Source of the DNA: Serripes groenlandicus
Taxonomy: Eukaryota; Mollusca; Bivalvia; Cardiida; Cardiidae
Direction: 5' to 3'
Length of the DNA stretch: 64,000 nucleotides
Assembly (NCBI GenBank): GCA_031761405.1
Contig: JASEVX010000007.1
Span: forward strand, 44,160,411-44,224,410
How positions within the stretch are numbered: position 1 is the first letter of the stretch; every line of letters begins with the position of its first letter. The position numbers and the translations under genes were made by a program. Shown piece after piece: positions 1 to 10,818 of the stretch. Under the pieces are notes generated by a model. That model made no database searches and had not been told where the DNA came from. It was given only the letters and a program-made list of their open reading frames with translations.

Positions 1-200
1 ACTCTTCCATGATAACAAATTGGACCTCCCCATTTCTCGTCAAAGAGGAAATTTGGTAAATGGTAATGTCTATGTGGCAAACAATGCTGATTCAGGAGAT
101 ACAGCTCGTTACGAGCTGTATCACCTTTCTCTGCATTGTTTGCAAAAGCCTTTAATTGCCTTTAGAAAAAACCGTTGCTTGCGACGCGCAATGACTCAAG
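1..200. repeat. Palindromic repeat, family C, 5' part outside window
   Basis: A hairpin is centred near 111: 'gcaaacaatgctgattcagg' on one side is answered by 'ctgcattgtttgc' on the other, around the self-complementary centre 'cagctcgttacgagctg'. The same hairpin recurs at 6230-6444 and 25546-25759, where it lies between TTAA sites. The left end lies at or beyond the window start. The short ORF here is incidental. Confidence 0.7.
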
Positions 201-279
201 TTAACATTCATTTCCCCTCAATCTACACAGTGCCTTTGCCGTATACTTCCATTTATTCAAGCAATAGTTAATTGATTTA

Positions 280-776
280 TAGGGGTTCAATAGTTTTTCA
301 GTCATATCACGGCGGCCGATTCACCTACCCCTTTGGTTCTTTGCTTTCTCTCACTGGTATCCACATAACAGTATTTCAAAGCAACTGGCTGCGCTTTTCC
401 ACGAAGGCTGTTAGCCAATTGATGGAAGACGAATGCATTGACTTTTATCAAACGTCGGCAGGGGTTGTGAGTTCTAATCCCGACTCGGCCAACTTTCTTT
501 CCGACGTTTGACAAAAGTCATTGCGACATGCGTCATTTGTCTTCCACCAATGGGCTAAGTCTATGTGGAAAAGCAGCCAGTTGCTTGGGAAGATTGTTGT
601 GTGGAGTACTGGTGTGAGAAAACCAGGAAACACATGAGTAGGTGAACTGGCCGCCGTGATATGACTGAGAAATTATTAAAAACGGCGTTAAACCCAAATC
701 AATCAATCAATCAAACGTCGGTAAGAATTTTGGCCGAGCAAAGGCCAGAACTCATAACCCCTGGATTCAAAATGAG
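280..776 (-). mobile_element. tRNA-derived SINE (family S1), minus strand, split by another SINE
   Basis: On the minus strand this copy runs from a tRNA-like piece (722-776, complement of 'ctcataacccctggattca') to a body with 'ggccgccgtgatatgactga' at 280-458. It is interrupted at 459-710 by a plus-strand copy of the same family. Other copies in the window end in 'ggcgttaaac' and an (ATCA)n tail, which makes the family recognisable. The class resembles the mollusc MetaSINE/Deu-type SINEs, but the exact superfamily is not certain from memory. Confidence 0.7.
459..710 (+). mobile_element. tRNA-derived SINE (family S1), plus strand, nested
   Basis: Begins inside the tRNA-like head with a B-box-like 'gagttctaatcccgactc', continues through 'ccaccaatgggctaagtcta' and 'gtgtggagtactggtgtgag', and ends with 'acggcgttaaacccaaatca' plus an ATCA-repeat tail. 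The flanks 448-458 and 711-721 read 'tcaaacgtcgg', the target-site duplication. The head is 5'-truncated, so the A box is missing and the copy is probably not transcribable. Confidence 0.8.
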
Positions 777-1020
777 TGAAACTCGTAGTAGTGCTACATG
801 GCCAGTAGAAGTGCAAAACACGCAATCACCCTGAATCGTTATATGTCTCAAAGCCGCTAGAGGGTCCGGTTTCTACGACGCATGTGTTATTTGTTTACCA
901 CGTTTCGCAAATTGACATTGCAGACCGATTAATCCAATACGTAATAATGCAATAGCCCCTCTCTTCGATTGTAATTTTATACAAAGGCGTAAGAAATACT
1001 TCAGACGATAGAGGTCCTAT
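777..1020. other. No recognisable feature
   Basis: No gene-like open frame, splice pattern or repeat that I can identify. Confidence 0.5.
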
Positions 1021-1207
1021 GTTACCCTTTCCCACACACATCTGCAACACTCAGACGACTTTGAAAACACCAAAACAAAAATATTCAAATCACTATAAAT
1101 GACTGGAGAAATTGTTCATGAATAGCAATTTCTTATTTTGCCACACTGTTTTCAAAAGTCGTCTGCTGCAGAGGCGCCAGAAAGCGCGGCTGAATGAGGG
1201 AAATTGG
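1021..1207. mobile_element. Foldback MITE family A, degraded copy
   Basis: Starts 'accctttcccacacaca', has the inner hairpin 'agaaattgttcatgaatagc' and ends 'ttcaaaagtcgtctgctgca' followed by 'gagggaaattggg'. The TTAA ends have decayed. Confidence 0.7.
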
Positions 1208-1452
1208 GCTACTTTTATATGTTTATACTTATTATTCTATTTATTTGATGACAATCTTCTTTACCATATATCAAAATAGTTTTAAGTCCGATTAGATACT
1301 TAAATAAATAAATCCAAACCAGTCTAGAATGGTTGCGGGGAGACACTCCAAGCCTTTTTATATCAGCAGCAGCTGTACGTGTATTTAATGTTTGGACAGT
1401 TACACTGTTCAGATTGGATCTCTTTGCAGAAGTCGGAACGATCGGTTTCGGT
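1208..1452. other. No recognisable feature
   Basis: AT-rich spacer between two family A MITEs; nothing recognisable. Confidence 0.5.
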
Positions 1453-3707
1453 TAACCTTTTCCCGCATACAACAAATTTACAGTGAACGACTTTAAAAAC
1501 ATCTAGACAAGACCATGGACGACTTTAAAAACATCTGGACAAGACCATGGAAAAACGACTTTAAAAACATCTAGACAAGACCATGAACGACTTTAAAAAC
1601 ATCTGGACAAGACCATGGACAAACGAATTTAAAAACATCTATGCAAGACCATGAACGACTTTAAAAACATCTGGACAAGACCATGGAAAAACGAATTTAA
1701 AAACATCTAGACAAGACCATGAACGACTTTAAAAACATCTAGACAAGACCATGGACGACCTTAAAAACATATAGACAAGACTATGGACGCCTTTAAAAAC
1801 ATCTAGACAAGACCATGGACGACTTTAAAAACATCTGGACAAGACCATGGAAAAACGAATTTAAAAACATCTAGACAAGACCATGAACGACTTTAAAAAC
1901 ATCTAGACAAGACCATGGACGACTTTAAAAACATCTAGACAAGACTATGCACGCCTTTAAAAACATCTAGACGACTTTAAAAACATCAGGACAAGACCAT
2001 GGAAAAAGGACTTTAAAAACATCTAGACAAGACCATGGACGCCTTTAAAAACATCTAGACAAGACCATGGACGCCTTTAAAAACATCAAGACAAGATCAT
2101 GGATGCCTTTAAAAACATCTAGACAAGATCATGGACGCCTTTAAAAACATCTAGGCAAGACCATGGACGACTTTAAAAACATCTAGACAAGATCATGGAC
2201 GCCTTTAAAAACATCAAGACAAGACTATGGACGCCTTTTAAAACATCTAGACAAGATCATGGACGCCTTTAAAAACATCTAGGCAATACCATGGACGACT
2301 TTAAAAACATCTAGACAAGATCATGGACGCCTTTAAAAACATCTAGGCAAGACCATGGACGACTTTAAAGACATCTAGACAAGACCATGGACGACTTTAA
2401 AAACATATAGACAAGACTATGGACGCCTTTAAAAACATCTAGACAAGACCATGGACGACTTTAAAAACATCTGGACAAGACCATGGAAAAACGAATTTAA
2501 AAACATCTAGACAAGACCATGAACGACTTTAAAAACATCTAGACAAGACCATGAACGACTTTAAAAACATCTGGACAAGACCATGGAAAAACGAATTTAA
2601 AAACATCTAGACAAGACCATGAACGACTTTAAAAACATCTAGACAAGACCATGGACGACTTTAAAAACATCTAGACAAGACTATGGACGCCTTTAAAAAC
2701 ATCTAGACAAGACCATGGACGACTTTAAAAACATCTGGACAAGACCATGGAAAAACGAATTTAAAAACATCTAGACAAGACCATGAACGACTTTAAAAAC
2801 ATCTAGACAAGACCATGGACGACTTTAAAAACATCTAGACAAGACTATGCACGCCTTTAAAAACATCTAGACAACTTTAAAAACATCTGGACAAGACCAT
2901 GGAAAAAGGACTTTAAAAACATCTAGACAAGACCATGGACGCCTTTAAAAACATCTAGACAAGACCATGGACGCCTTTAAAAACATCAAGACAAGATCAT
3001 GGACGCCTTTAAAAACATCTAGACAAGATCATGGACGCCTTTAAAAACATCTAGGCAAGACCATGGACGACTTTAAAAACATCTAGACAAGATCATGGAC
3101 GCCTTTAAAAACATCAAGACAAGACTATGGACGCCTTTTAAAACATCCAGACAAGATCATGGACGCCTTTAAAAACATCTAGGCAAGACCATGGACGACT
3201 TTAAAAACATCTAGACAAGATCATGGACGCCTTTAAAAACATCTAGGCAAGACCATGGACGACTTTAAAAACATCTAGACAAGACCATGGACGACTTTAA
3301 AAACATATAGACAAGACTATGGACGCCTTTAAAAACATCTAGACAAGACTATGGACGACTTTAAAAACATCTAGATTAGACTATGGACGACTTTAAAAAC
3401 ATCTAGGCAAGACCATGGACGACTTTAAAAACATCTAGGCAAGACCATGGACGACTTTAAAAACATCCAGGCAAGACCATGGACGACTTTAAAAACATCC
3501 AGGCAAGACCATGGACAACTTTAAAAACATCTAGGCAAGACCATGGAAGTACGCTGTGATTGAAGGTAAAACTACAGAAAACATTGGAAACATTGTTGTA
3601 AAATGAGATATTGCTCATTATGAGAAATTTCTCCTTTTGTCTCAATGTTTCCAAAAGTCGTTTACTACTGAGGCGTCGAAATGCGACTTCCTTATGGGGA
3701 AGGATTA
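1453..3707. mobile_element. Family A MITE swollen by an internal satellite
   Basis: The left end 'ttaaccttttcccgcataca' and the piece 'acaaatttacagtgaacgac' match the left arm of family A. The right part (about 3550-3707) has the usual inner hairpin, 'ttccaaaagtcgtttactac' and a terminal 'ggggaaggatt'. Between them the motif 'gacgactttaaaaacat', part of the normal left arm, is tandemly repeated for about 2 kb. Normal copies of this family are about 200-230 bp. TTAA ends and a CCCTTT-type terminal repeat suggest a piggyBac-like non-autonomous element. Confidence 0.75.
1486..3550. repeat. 32-bp minisatellite inside a MITE
   Basis: About 60 units of 'gacgactttaaaaacatcta' + 'gacaagaccatg', with recurring variants (gaatttaaa, gcctttaaa, tatgcacgcc). 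A higher-order period is visible: the block from about 1788 to 2450 recurs about 900 bases later at 2688-3350 with the same order of variants. Confidence 0.9.
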
Positions 3708-3839
3708 CTGGCCAAGTGAAAACAACAAGAGAAAACCTGGTTATTTCACTGATAACGCGTGGCTGGCAGACATAAATAACACCTCATGCATGCAAATAAC
3801 GTAACTTCTCTGGGCCATCTTCTTTCTTCCAAGGACGTT

Positions 3840-4053
3840 TTAACCCTTTAAAACATACAACAAAACATTGCAGACTGTTGAAAAATCGTGGCAATTTTTT
3901 TAAAAGATTCTATAAAAGACATAGTAAAATTGACGAAAGTATTATGGCAAAAAGGAGAAATTGCTCATAGTGAGCATAAATTACTTTTGCCACAATGTTT
4001 TCAAAAGACATCTGCTAAGGTAGCGTCAAAATGTGTATGTAGAGTGTGAAGAA
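3840..4053. mobile_element. Foldback MITE family A
   Basis: Left end 'ttaaccctttaaaacataca', inner hairpin 'gagaaattgctcatagtgag', right arm 'ttcaaaagacatctgctaag'. The right end is degraded. Confidence 0.7.
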
Positions 4054-4145
4054 ATGGATACACCAAAGTACTGGAGGTATTGGTAACTCATAGTCATGTA
4101 AAACTGTCACGAGCAAGAATTCGGCCGCATTATAGTGAACTATTT

Positions 4146-4339
4146 GAGCCATGCCACGAGAAAACCAACATTATGGACTCTGCGTAAAGTATCCACCCGG
4201 ACCAGCCTGAGCATGCCGCGCTAACCCTGACAGACACTTTTCGCCTCCTGTTGATTTTCTGTTTCAGCAATCATTACTCTATACCTCTATCTCCCTGACA
4301 CGGAATGTGTCGGCCCGGATGAGCCTGCGCTGACGGCTC
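4146..4339. mobile_element. MITE family B, degraded copy
   Basis: The left end 'gagccatgccacgagaaaac' and right end 'gacggctca' are the inverted termini of a family seen in full at 13667-13926 and 26591-26851. The body keeps 'acacttttcgcctcctgttg' and 'cggaatgtgtcggcccggat'. No coding capacity. Confidence 0.7.
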
Positions 4340-4543
4340 ATTTATGAATACAAGAACAATCCAAATAACAGACACGGCCGTTTCAGAGGGTTGACATCGG
4401 AGCAATCTGAGATAAGCGAGCTTTAAACTTTCTTCATTTTTACCTGTTTGATCATCTTTTTCCAGTTAATTTAATTGAGTGACATGGTCATCTTACAAGG
4501 TTTTTTTTAACTCTTTCAAAAAAACCTCTTTTCTTTTCTATTT

Positions 4544-4640
4544 AACTCTTTTCAGCGCCAAATTTCTTAAAGAGGACTTATCCATGCTCAAGATTGGGAG
4601 ACTCCATTTTTTATTAAATGATAGTAAATGAATTATAACT
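4544..4640. repeat. Family C MITE fragment
   Basis: 'aactcttttcagcgccaaat' is the terminal sequence of the palindromic family C. The central hairpin is missing. Confidence 0.5.
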
Positions 4641-4689
4641 GATAAAATATGGAAACTATATAATTAAAAAAAAAATTGAATAAATTGAA

Positions 4690-4772
4690 AAAAGTATGGT
4701 AAAATGAGAAACTGTTCATTATGAGCAATTTATCATTTTGCCGAAATGTTTTCAAAAGCCGTATACTGTGCC
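4690..4772. mobile_element. Foldback MITE family A, core hairpin
   Basis: Only the inner part remains: 'aaactgttcattatgagcaa' and 'tgttttcaaaagccgtatac'. Confidence 0.55.
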
Positions 4773-5125
4773 AAATGTCTTTTACTACATATTCATCTGC
4801 ATGGTATACATGTAGTTGGCTATTACCTTTTTAAAGCTTCTAATATGACAAAGCAGTTTGTCCTCCAAAACTATATTGAGACCATTATTTCCTTGACACA
4901 CACACATATATCTTTTTTTTTCTTGTATATTTGTAAATGACCATAAACTTTGTAAATTTTGAGTCAATAAAATATTCTGAATCTGAATCTGAATCTGTAA
5001 AAGAGTCAAAAAGCGCGTGTGTATGTGGGGAAGGGTTAATTAGCAAAGTCTATGTTAACACAATACGTGTGAACGGTTTGATCGAAAATAAATGTACAAG
5101 ATGATTAATATGACAGTGATGTATA

Positions 5126-5344
5126 CCTTTTTCCACATACAACAAACCGGCAGCTGATGCCTTTCAATTCTTCTGGAGAAAACTATTATATGAAAGTTTA
5201 GTTTTAAAAAATAGATTTAAAAACATTCTGACAAGAGGGGACATTGCTCACCATTAGCAATTTCACCTTTTGTCAATTTATTTTCGAAAGTCGTCTACTG
5301 CAGAGGCGTCAGAAAGCGTCACCCTGTATGCTGGAAAGGGTTAA
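5126..5344. mobile_element. Foldback MITE family A
   Basis: Left end 'cctttttccacatacaacaa', right end 'gcgtcagaaagcgtcaccct' and 'ggaaagggttaa'. The inner hairpin is imperfect ('cattgctcaccattagcaat'). Confidence 0.7.
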
Positions 5345-5471
5345 GGCGCTAAAATACAATCATTAATGGACATTTTTACACACAAATTACATGTTTCGTT
5401 ATATTGAGAAAATTTAATTACATTTTCACACAAGATAAATTCCCCGTACCGTAATGATTTATTTGACAATT

Positions 5472-5699
5472 TTAACCCTTTCCCACATACAACAAATCTG
5501 CAGAAGACGACTTTAAAAACGTTCAGTAAATCATATGCAAAGTCTATAGATGAAAGGACAATTATTGAAAAAATGTTGAAAACATTGTGGTAAATGGAGT
5601 ATTGTTCATTGTGAGAAATTTCTCCTTTTACCACAATGTTTTCAATAGTCGTCTGCTGTAGAGTTGTCAGAAAGCGTCTATATGAGGGAAAGGGTTAAG
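5472..5699. mobile_element. Foldback MITE family A, well preserved
   Basis: Both ends abut TTAA (5472-5475 and 5696-5699). The termini read 'ccctttcccacatacaac' and 'atatgagggaaaggg'. The interior is a hairpin with 'gtattgttcattgtgagaaa'. TTAA with a CCCTTT-type terminus is typical of piggyBac-like elements. No transposase is present. Confidence 0.85.
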
Positions 5700-5726
5700 T
5701 TTAGCAATTTACCCTCGAATTAACAG

Positions 5727-5930
5727 AACTTTCCCACTTATAGACGCTTTCTGACCCCTCGTCAGCAGTCGACTTTTTAAAAACATTGTGGCAAATGGAA
5801 AAAAAAACTAATTTTCAACCGTATTCAATAATTGTTTTATTATTTATAGAGATAGTTTCCGTATTGTATTACTAGATGCGTTCAAAGTCGTCTGCTGCAG
5901 ATTTGTTGGATATTGGAATGGGGTTAATAG
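5727..5930. mobile_element. Foldback MITE family A
   Basis: Left end 'actttcccacttatagacgc', right end 'aagtcgtctgctgcagattt' and 'ggaatggggttaa'. Confidence 0.75.
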
Positions 5931-5958
5931 AGCTAATTTCCAAGAAGATTTTGGAATG

Positions 5959-6178
5959 TAACCCTTTCCCTCATATACACGCTTTATGACGCCATTGCAG
6001 CAGACGTCTTTTAAAAACATTGTAATAACAGGTGAAATTGCTCAAAACGAGCAATTTTACCTTTTGCCACAAAGTTTTCAACTTTTTCAGTAAATATAAC
6101 TCCATTTATAGAGACTTTCCATATTTTTACCTAGTAAGTCGGCTGCTGAAGATTTGTTGTATGTTGGAAAGGGTAAAG
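5959..6178. mobile_element. Foldback MITE family A
   Basis: Left end 'taaccctttccctcatatac', inner hairpin 'gaaattgctcaaaacgagca', right end 'gatttgttgtatgttggaaa'. Confidence 0.8.
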
Positions 6179-6229
6179 ATAATTAAAATGGCTTCACCCC
6201 GCACAGTTATAATTAAGTATAATCCGCAT

Positions 6230-6444
6230 TAACTCTTTCAGCGCCAAAGGCAATATTGAGCTTTTTGCAAACAATGCAGATTCAGGTGAGTCAGCTCGAA
6301 ACGAGCTGTCTCACCTGAAATCTGCATTGTTTGGCTGTGAGTTATAAAAAATATTCCAAAAATCCTATAACACGAAAATAGGGTCGTCCGAGTTTGAACA
6401 TGGAAGAGTCTACTTTAAACAATTCGGCGCTGAAAGGGTTAGCC
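6230..6444. mobile_element. Palindromic MITE family C, complete copy
   Basis: Terminal inverted repeats 'ttaactctttcagcgcc' and 'ggcgctgaaagggtta' enclose a hairpin 'aacaatgcagattcaggtga' / 'tcacctgaaatctgcattgt'. TTAA-like ends and a C-Y-CTTTC terminus relate it to family A and suggest a piggyBac-like origin. About 210 bp, no coding capacity. Confidence 0.8.
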
Positions 6445-6575
6445 CAATTGAAGACACAAGTTGACTCAGTTGCAGCATATGACCTTTGAAAACATTGTGG
6501 GAAAAGAAGAGAATATAGAATCATAGCCCCATTCGTTTCACATCAGTATTAGTTTAAAGTCGTTCATGCCGTGAT

Positions 6576-6992
6576 AAACCCTTTCCCACATACAGACGCA
6601 ATGTGACGCAATTGCAGCGGACGACTTTTGAACACATTGTGGCCAAAGGTGAAATTGCTCATGAGCAATTTCTCCTTTGGCCACAATGTTTTCAACTTCA
6701 TTTAACAATTAAGCTATCTTTAATGGAGTTTTATCAGGTTTTTGTCACAATGTTTTCAACTTTATTTAACAATTAAGCTATCTTTAATGGAGGTTTTTCA
6801 GGTTTTTGTCACAATGTTTTCAACTTTATTTAACAATTAAGCTATCTTTAATTGAGGTTTTTCAGGTTTTTGTCACAATGTTTTCAACTTTATTTAACAA
6901 TTAGGCTATCTTAAATGTAGGTTTTTCAGGTTTTTGTCACAATGTTTTCAAAGTCGTCTGCTGCCGATGCTGTATGCGGGAACGACGTGTTA
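6576..6992. mobile_element. Family A MITE with internal tandem expansion
   Basis: Left end 'aaccctttcccacatacaga', inner hairpin 'aggtgaaattgctcatgagc', right end 'tttcaaagtcgtctgctgcc'. The spacer between hairpin and right arm is present four times, about 68 bp each ('cacaatgttttcaactttat' + 'ttaacaattaagctatcttt'). This is a second example of expansion inside the family, at a different segment from the 1486-3550 array. Confidence 0.8.
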
Positions 6993-7380
6993 GCGGACAA
7001 CAAACCTGAGATTATTGTCAACAAGTGTAGATTACGGATAAATTACACAACCACACTTTGTGATCTCAATGTACACTTCATAGTAGAGCCTTCTTGAATA
7101 TTCCTGATCTACCGCTTCTGGCAAACTGTGCAGCTAAAGATCCTGAACTGCTCAGATGTTGGTTGGGGGTTATGTTGTTTTAGTTTATTTGGGGGAGAGG
7201 CGGATTTTTGTTTGTTTTTATGGATGATAAGCTTTTTCAACGATTTTCAGTTATATCTTGGATTTTCCTGGACTGGGTAAGCTACCCAAACTAGTGGTCC
7301 ATTTTACTAACACCAGCAAGTCAGTCGTAATGCAATTCCGAGCACCAATGATAGAATGCCATCTTTTCCAGTTTAAAGGT
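6993..7380. other. No recognisable feature
   Basis: Unique-looking spacer without a supported gene. Confidence 0.5.
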
Positions 7381-7520
7381 CTTTGGTATGAAAAGGCAGG
7401 GACAATACCCCGCGACCTACCTTTCCCGAGGCGGACGCCCTACCACCACACCACCGAGAAGGTATCTGCACGGATGCGCGGGGTGATGATCGAAGTCTAC
7501 ACTGTTCACAGATACGCTAA
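7380..7520 (-). mobile_element. tRNA-like SINE head fragment, minus strand
   Basis: On the minus strand it reads 'ggtggtgtggtggtagggcg' then 'tccgcctcgggaaaggtagg' and 'tcgcggggtattgtccctgc'. This resembles an A box and a decayed B box of a tRNA-derived SINE. The 105-codon plus-strand frame across it is probably accidental. Confidence 0.45.
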
Positions 7521-7859
7521 AGTTGATTTCCCTGTAGAGGCGCTCAAAAGATGTAGAGAGTCGATTAAATCATGAAGGGCATCAATATGTAACGTGAAGG
7601 TCACATTTTAATATCTTTTGAATTGATGCGCAATTTATTTTAAATTTTCAAAGTATCCGTTTTCAATTGATTTCTGACAGCTTCAGACTTGTAAAGAGAC
7701 GATCTTCTGTTATGTTAAATGGTTGGAATATTTTAACTATAATTCGTCGATATTATTCAATGTCAAAACTTCCCTGTCTAACATGTTAGATTCTTACAGG
7801 TAAATTGGTCAGGTAGATCACACTAAAGTATCATATTAGAAGTGTTTTCATATTAACGA
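7521..7859. other. No recognisable feature
   Basis: AT-rich; nothing supported. Confidence 0.5.
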
Positions 7860-8075
7860 AATCAATTGATTGATTGATTGGGATTTAACGCCGTTTTTAA
7901 CATTTTCTCTGTCATATCACGGCGGCCAGTTCACCTACTCATGTGTTTCCTGGTTTTCTCAGACCGGTACTCCACACAACATACTTCCCAAGCAACCGGC
8001 TGCTTTTCCACATAGACTTAGCCCATTTATGGAAGACGAATGACGCATGTCGCATTGTCTTTTGTCAAACGTCGG
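7860..8075 (-). mobile_element. SINE family S1, minus strand
   Basis: Reversed tail 'attgattgattgattgggat' + 'ttaacgccg', then 'atatcacggcggccagttca' and 'tcctggttttctcagaccgg', ending near 'tttgtcaaacgtcggtaatc'. The tRNA head is missing. Confidence 0.8.
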
Positions 8076-8190
8076 TAATCGAACTCCCTGGGTAAACTAA
8101 CCAGTGCTAGGCTAGGACATGTGCCTTGTCCAAGGTAATTCTACCATGACCGCCGCGACTAGGGATCGAATCCGGGACATGTGGATGCAT
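8076..8190 (-). mobile_element. V-SINE/RUDI-like SINE fragment, minus strand
   Basis: On the minus strand: B box 'ggattcgatccctagtcgcg', then 'tcatggtagaattaccttgg' and 'ctagcactggttagtttacc'. It is related to the fuller plus-strand copy at 25333-25555. Confidence 0.65.
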
Positions 8191-8273
8191 TAAACGATCA
8201 ATAAAGGGCAAATTCAGAAATCTGATCCCCGTTTTATCTTTCACTTTTCATTTACTAATCCTGAAAACAACAC

Positions 8274-10818
8274 TATCCAAATTACATACGGAACCTTGAC
8301 AAAAACCACATTGATGACCAAAATTACATACGGAACCTTGAAAAAAAAAAAACATTGTTGACCCAAATTACATACGGAACCTTGAAAAAAAAAAATTGAT
8401 GACCCAAATTACATACGGAACCCTCGAGAAAAAAAACCACATTGATGACCCAAATTACATGCGGAACCTTGAAAACAGCCACATTGATGACACAAATTAC
8501 ATACGGAACCTTGACAAAAACCACATTGATGACCCAAATTACATACGGAACCTTGAAAAAAGAAACACATTGATGACCCAAATTACATACGGAACCTTGA
8601 CAAAAAAAACACATTGATGACCCGAATTACATACGGAACCTTGAAAAAAACAACACATTGATGACCCAAATTACATACGGAACCTTGACAAAAACCACAT
8701 TGATGACCCAAATTACATACGGAACCTTGAAAAAAAAACACATTGATGACCCAAATTACATACGGAACCTTGAAAAAAAAAAAACATTGATGACCCAAAT
8801 TACATACGGAACCTTGAAAAAAGCCACATAGATGACACAAATTACATACGGAACCTTGACAAAAACCAAATTGATGACCCAAATTACATACGGAACCTTG
8901 AAAAAAGAAACACATTGATGACACAAATTACATACGGAACCTTGACAAAAACCACATTGATGACCCAAATTACATACGGAACCTTGAAAAAAGAAACACA
9001 TTGATGACCCAAATTACATACGGAACCTTGACAAAAAAAACACATTGATGACCCGAATTACATACGGAACCTTGAAAAAAACAACACATTGATGACCCAA
9101 ATTACATACGGAACCTTGACAAAAACCACATTGATGACCCAAATTACATACGGAACCTTGAAAAGAAAAAAAACACATTGATGACCCAAATTACATACGG
9201 AACCTTGACAAAAAAAACACATTGATGACCCGAATTACATACGGAACCTTGAAAAAAACAACACATTGATGACCCAAATTACATACGGAACCTTGACAAA
9301 AACCACATTGATGACCCAAATTACATACGGAACCTTGAAAAGAAAAAAAACACATTGATGACCCAAATTACATACGGAACCTTGAAAAAAAAACACATTG
9401 ATGACCCAAATTACATACGGAACCTTGAAAAAAGCCACATAGATGACACAAATTACATACGAAACCTTGACAAAAACCAAATTGATGACCCAAATTACAT
9501 ACGGAACCTTGAAAAAAGAAACACATTGATGACCCAAATTACATACGGAACCTTGACAAAAAAAACACATTGATGACCCGAATTACATACGGAACCTTGA
9601 ACAAAACAACACATTAATGACCCAAATTACATACGGAACCTTGAAAAAAACAACACATTGATGACCCAAATTACATACGGAACCTTGACAAAAAACACAT
9701 TGATGACCCAAATTACATACGGAACCTTGGAAAAAAAAAACACATTGATGACCCAAATTACATACATAACCTTGACAAAAACCACATTGATGACACAAAT
9801 TACATACGGAACCTTGGAAAAAAACCACATTGATGACCCAAATTACATACGGAACCTTGACAAAAAAACACATTGATGACCCGAATTACATACGGAACCT
9901 TGAACAAAACAACACATTAATGACCCAAATTACATACGGAACCTTGACAAAAACCACATTGATGACCCAAATTACATATGGAACCTTGAAAAAAAAACAC
10001 ATTGATGACCCAAATTACATACGGAACCTTGAAAAAAGCCACATTGATGACCCAAATTACATACGGAACCTTGACAAAAACCACATTGATGACCCAAATT
10101 ACATACGGAACCTTGAAGAAAAAAACACATTGATGACCCAAATTACATACGGAACCTTGACAAAAAAACACATCAATGACCCGAATTACATACGGAACCT
10201 TGACAAAAAAAACACATCAATGACCCAAATTACATACGGAACCTTGACAAAAAAACCACATTGATGACCCAAATTACATACGGAACCTTGAAAAAAAACA
10301 CATTGATGACCCAAATAACATACGGAACCTTCGAGAAAAAAAACGCATTGATGACCCAAATTACATACGGAACCTTGAAAAAAGCCACATTGATGACCCA
10401 AATTACATACGGAACCTTAACAAAAACCACATAGATGACCCAAATTACATACAGTAACTTGACAAAACACATTGATGACCAAAATTACATACGGAACCTT
10501 AAAAAAAAAATCGCATTGATGACCCAAATTACATACGGAACCTTGAAAAAACACACATTGATGACCAAAATTACATACGGAACCTTGACAAAAAACACAT
10601 TGATGACCCAAAATTACATACGGAACCTTAACAAAAACCACATTGATGACCCAAATTACATACGGGAACTTGCAAAAACCCACATTGATGACCCAAATTA
10701 CATACGGGAACTTGCAAAAACCAACATTAATGACCCAAATTACATACGGGAACTTGCAAAACCCAACATTGATGACCCAAATTACATACGGGAACTTGCA
10801 AAAACCCATCTTGATGAC
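8274..10818. repeat. 43-bp minisatellite
   Basis: About 58-60 units of 'cacattgatgacccaaatta' + 'catacggaaccttgacaaaaac', which differ mostly in the length of the A run. Some unit orders recur (for example the 'aaagaaacacattgatgacc' variant block near 8550, 8980 and 9510), so it grew by multi-unit duplication. The last four units (10660-10815) have 'gggaacttgcaaaaacc'. Long frames on both strands result from periodicity and are not genes. Confidence 0.95.

Noticed and set aside
1486..3550. CRISPR array
   Set aside because: Units are directly contiguous with no unique spacers, and the genome is clearly eukaryotic. The same holds for all other arrays here.
7258..7575. 105-codon frame as a small gene
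   Set aside because: Overlaps a minus-strand tRNA-like SINE head and has no recognised motif.
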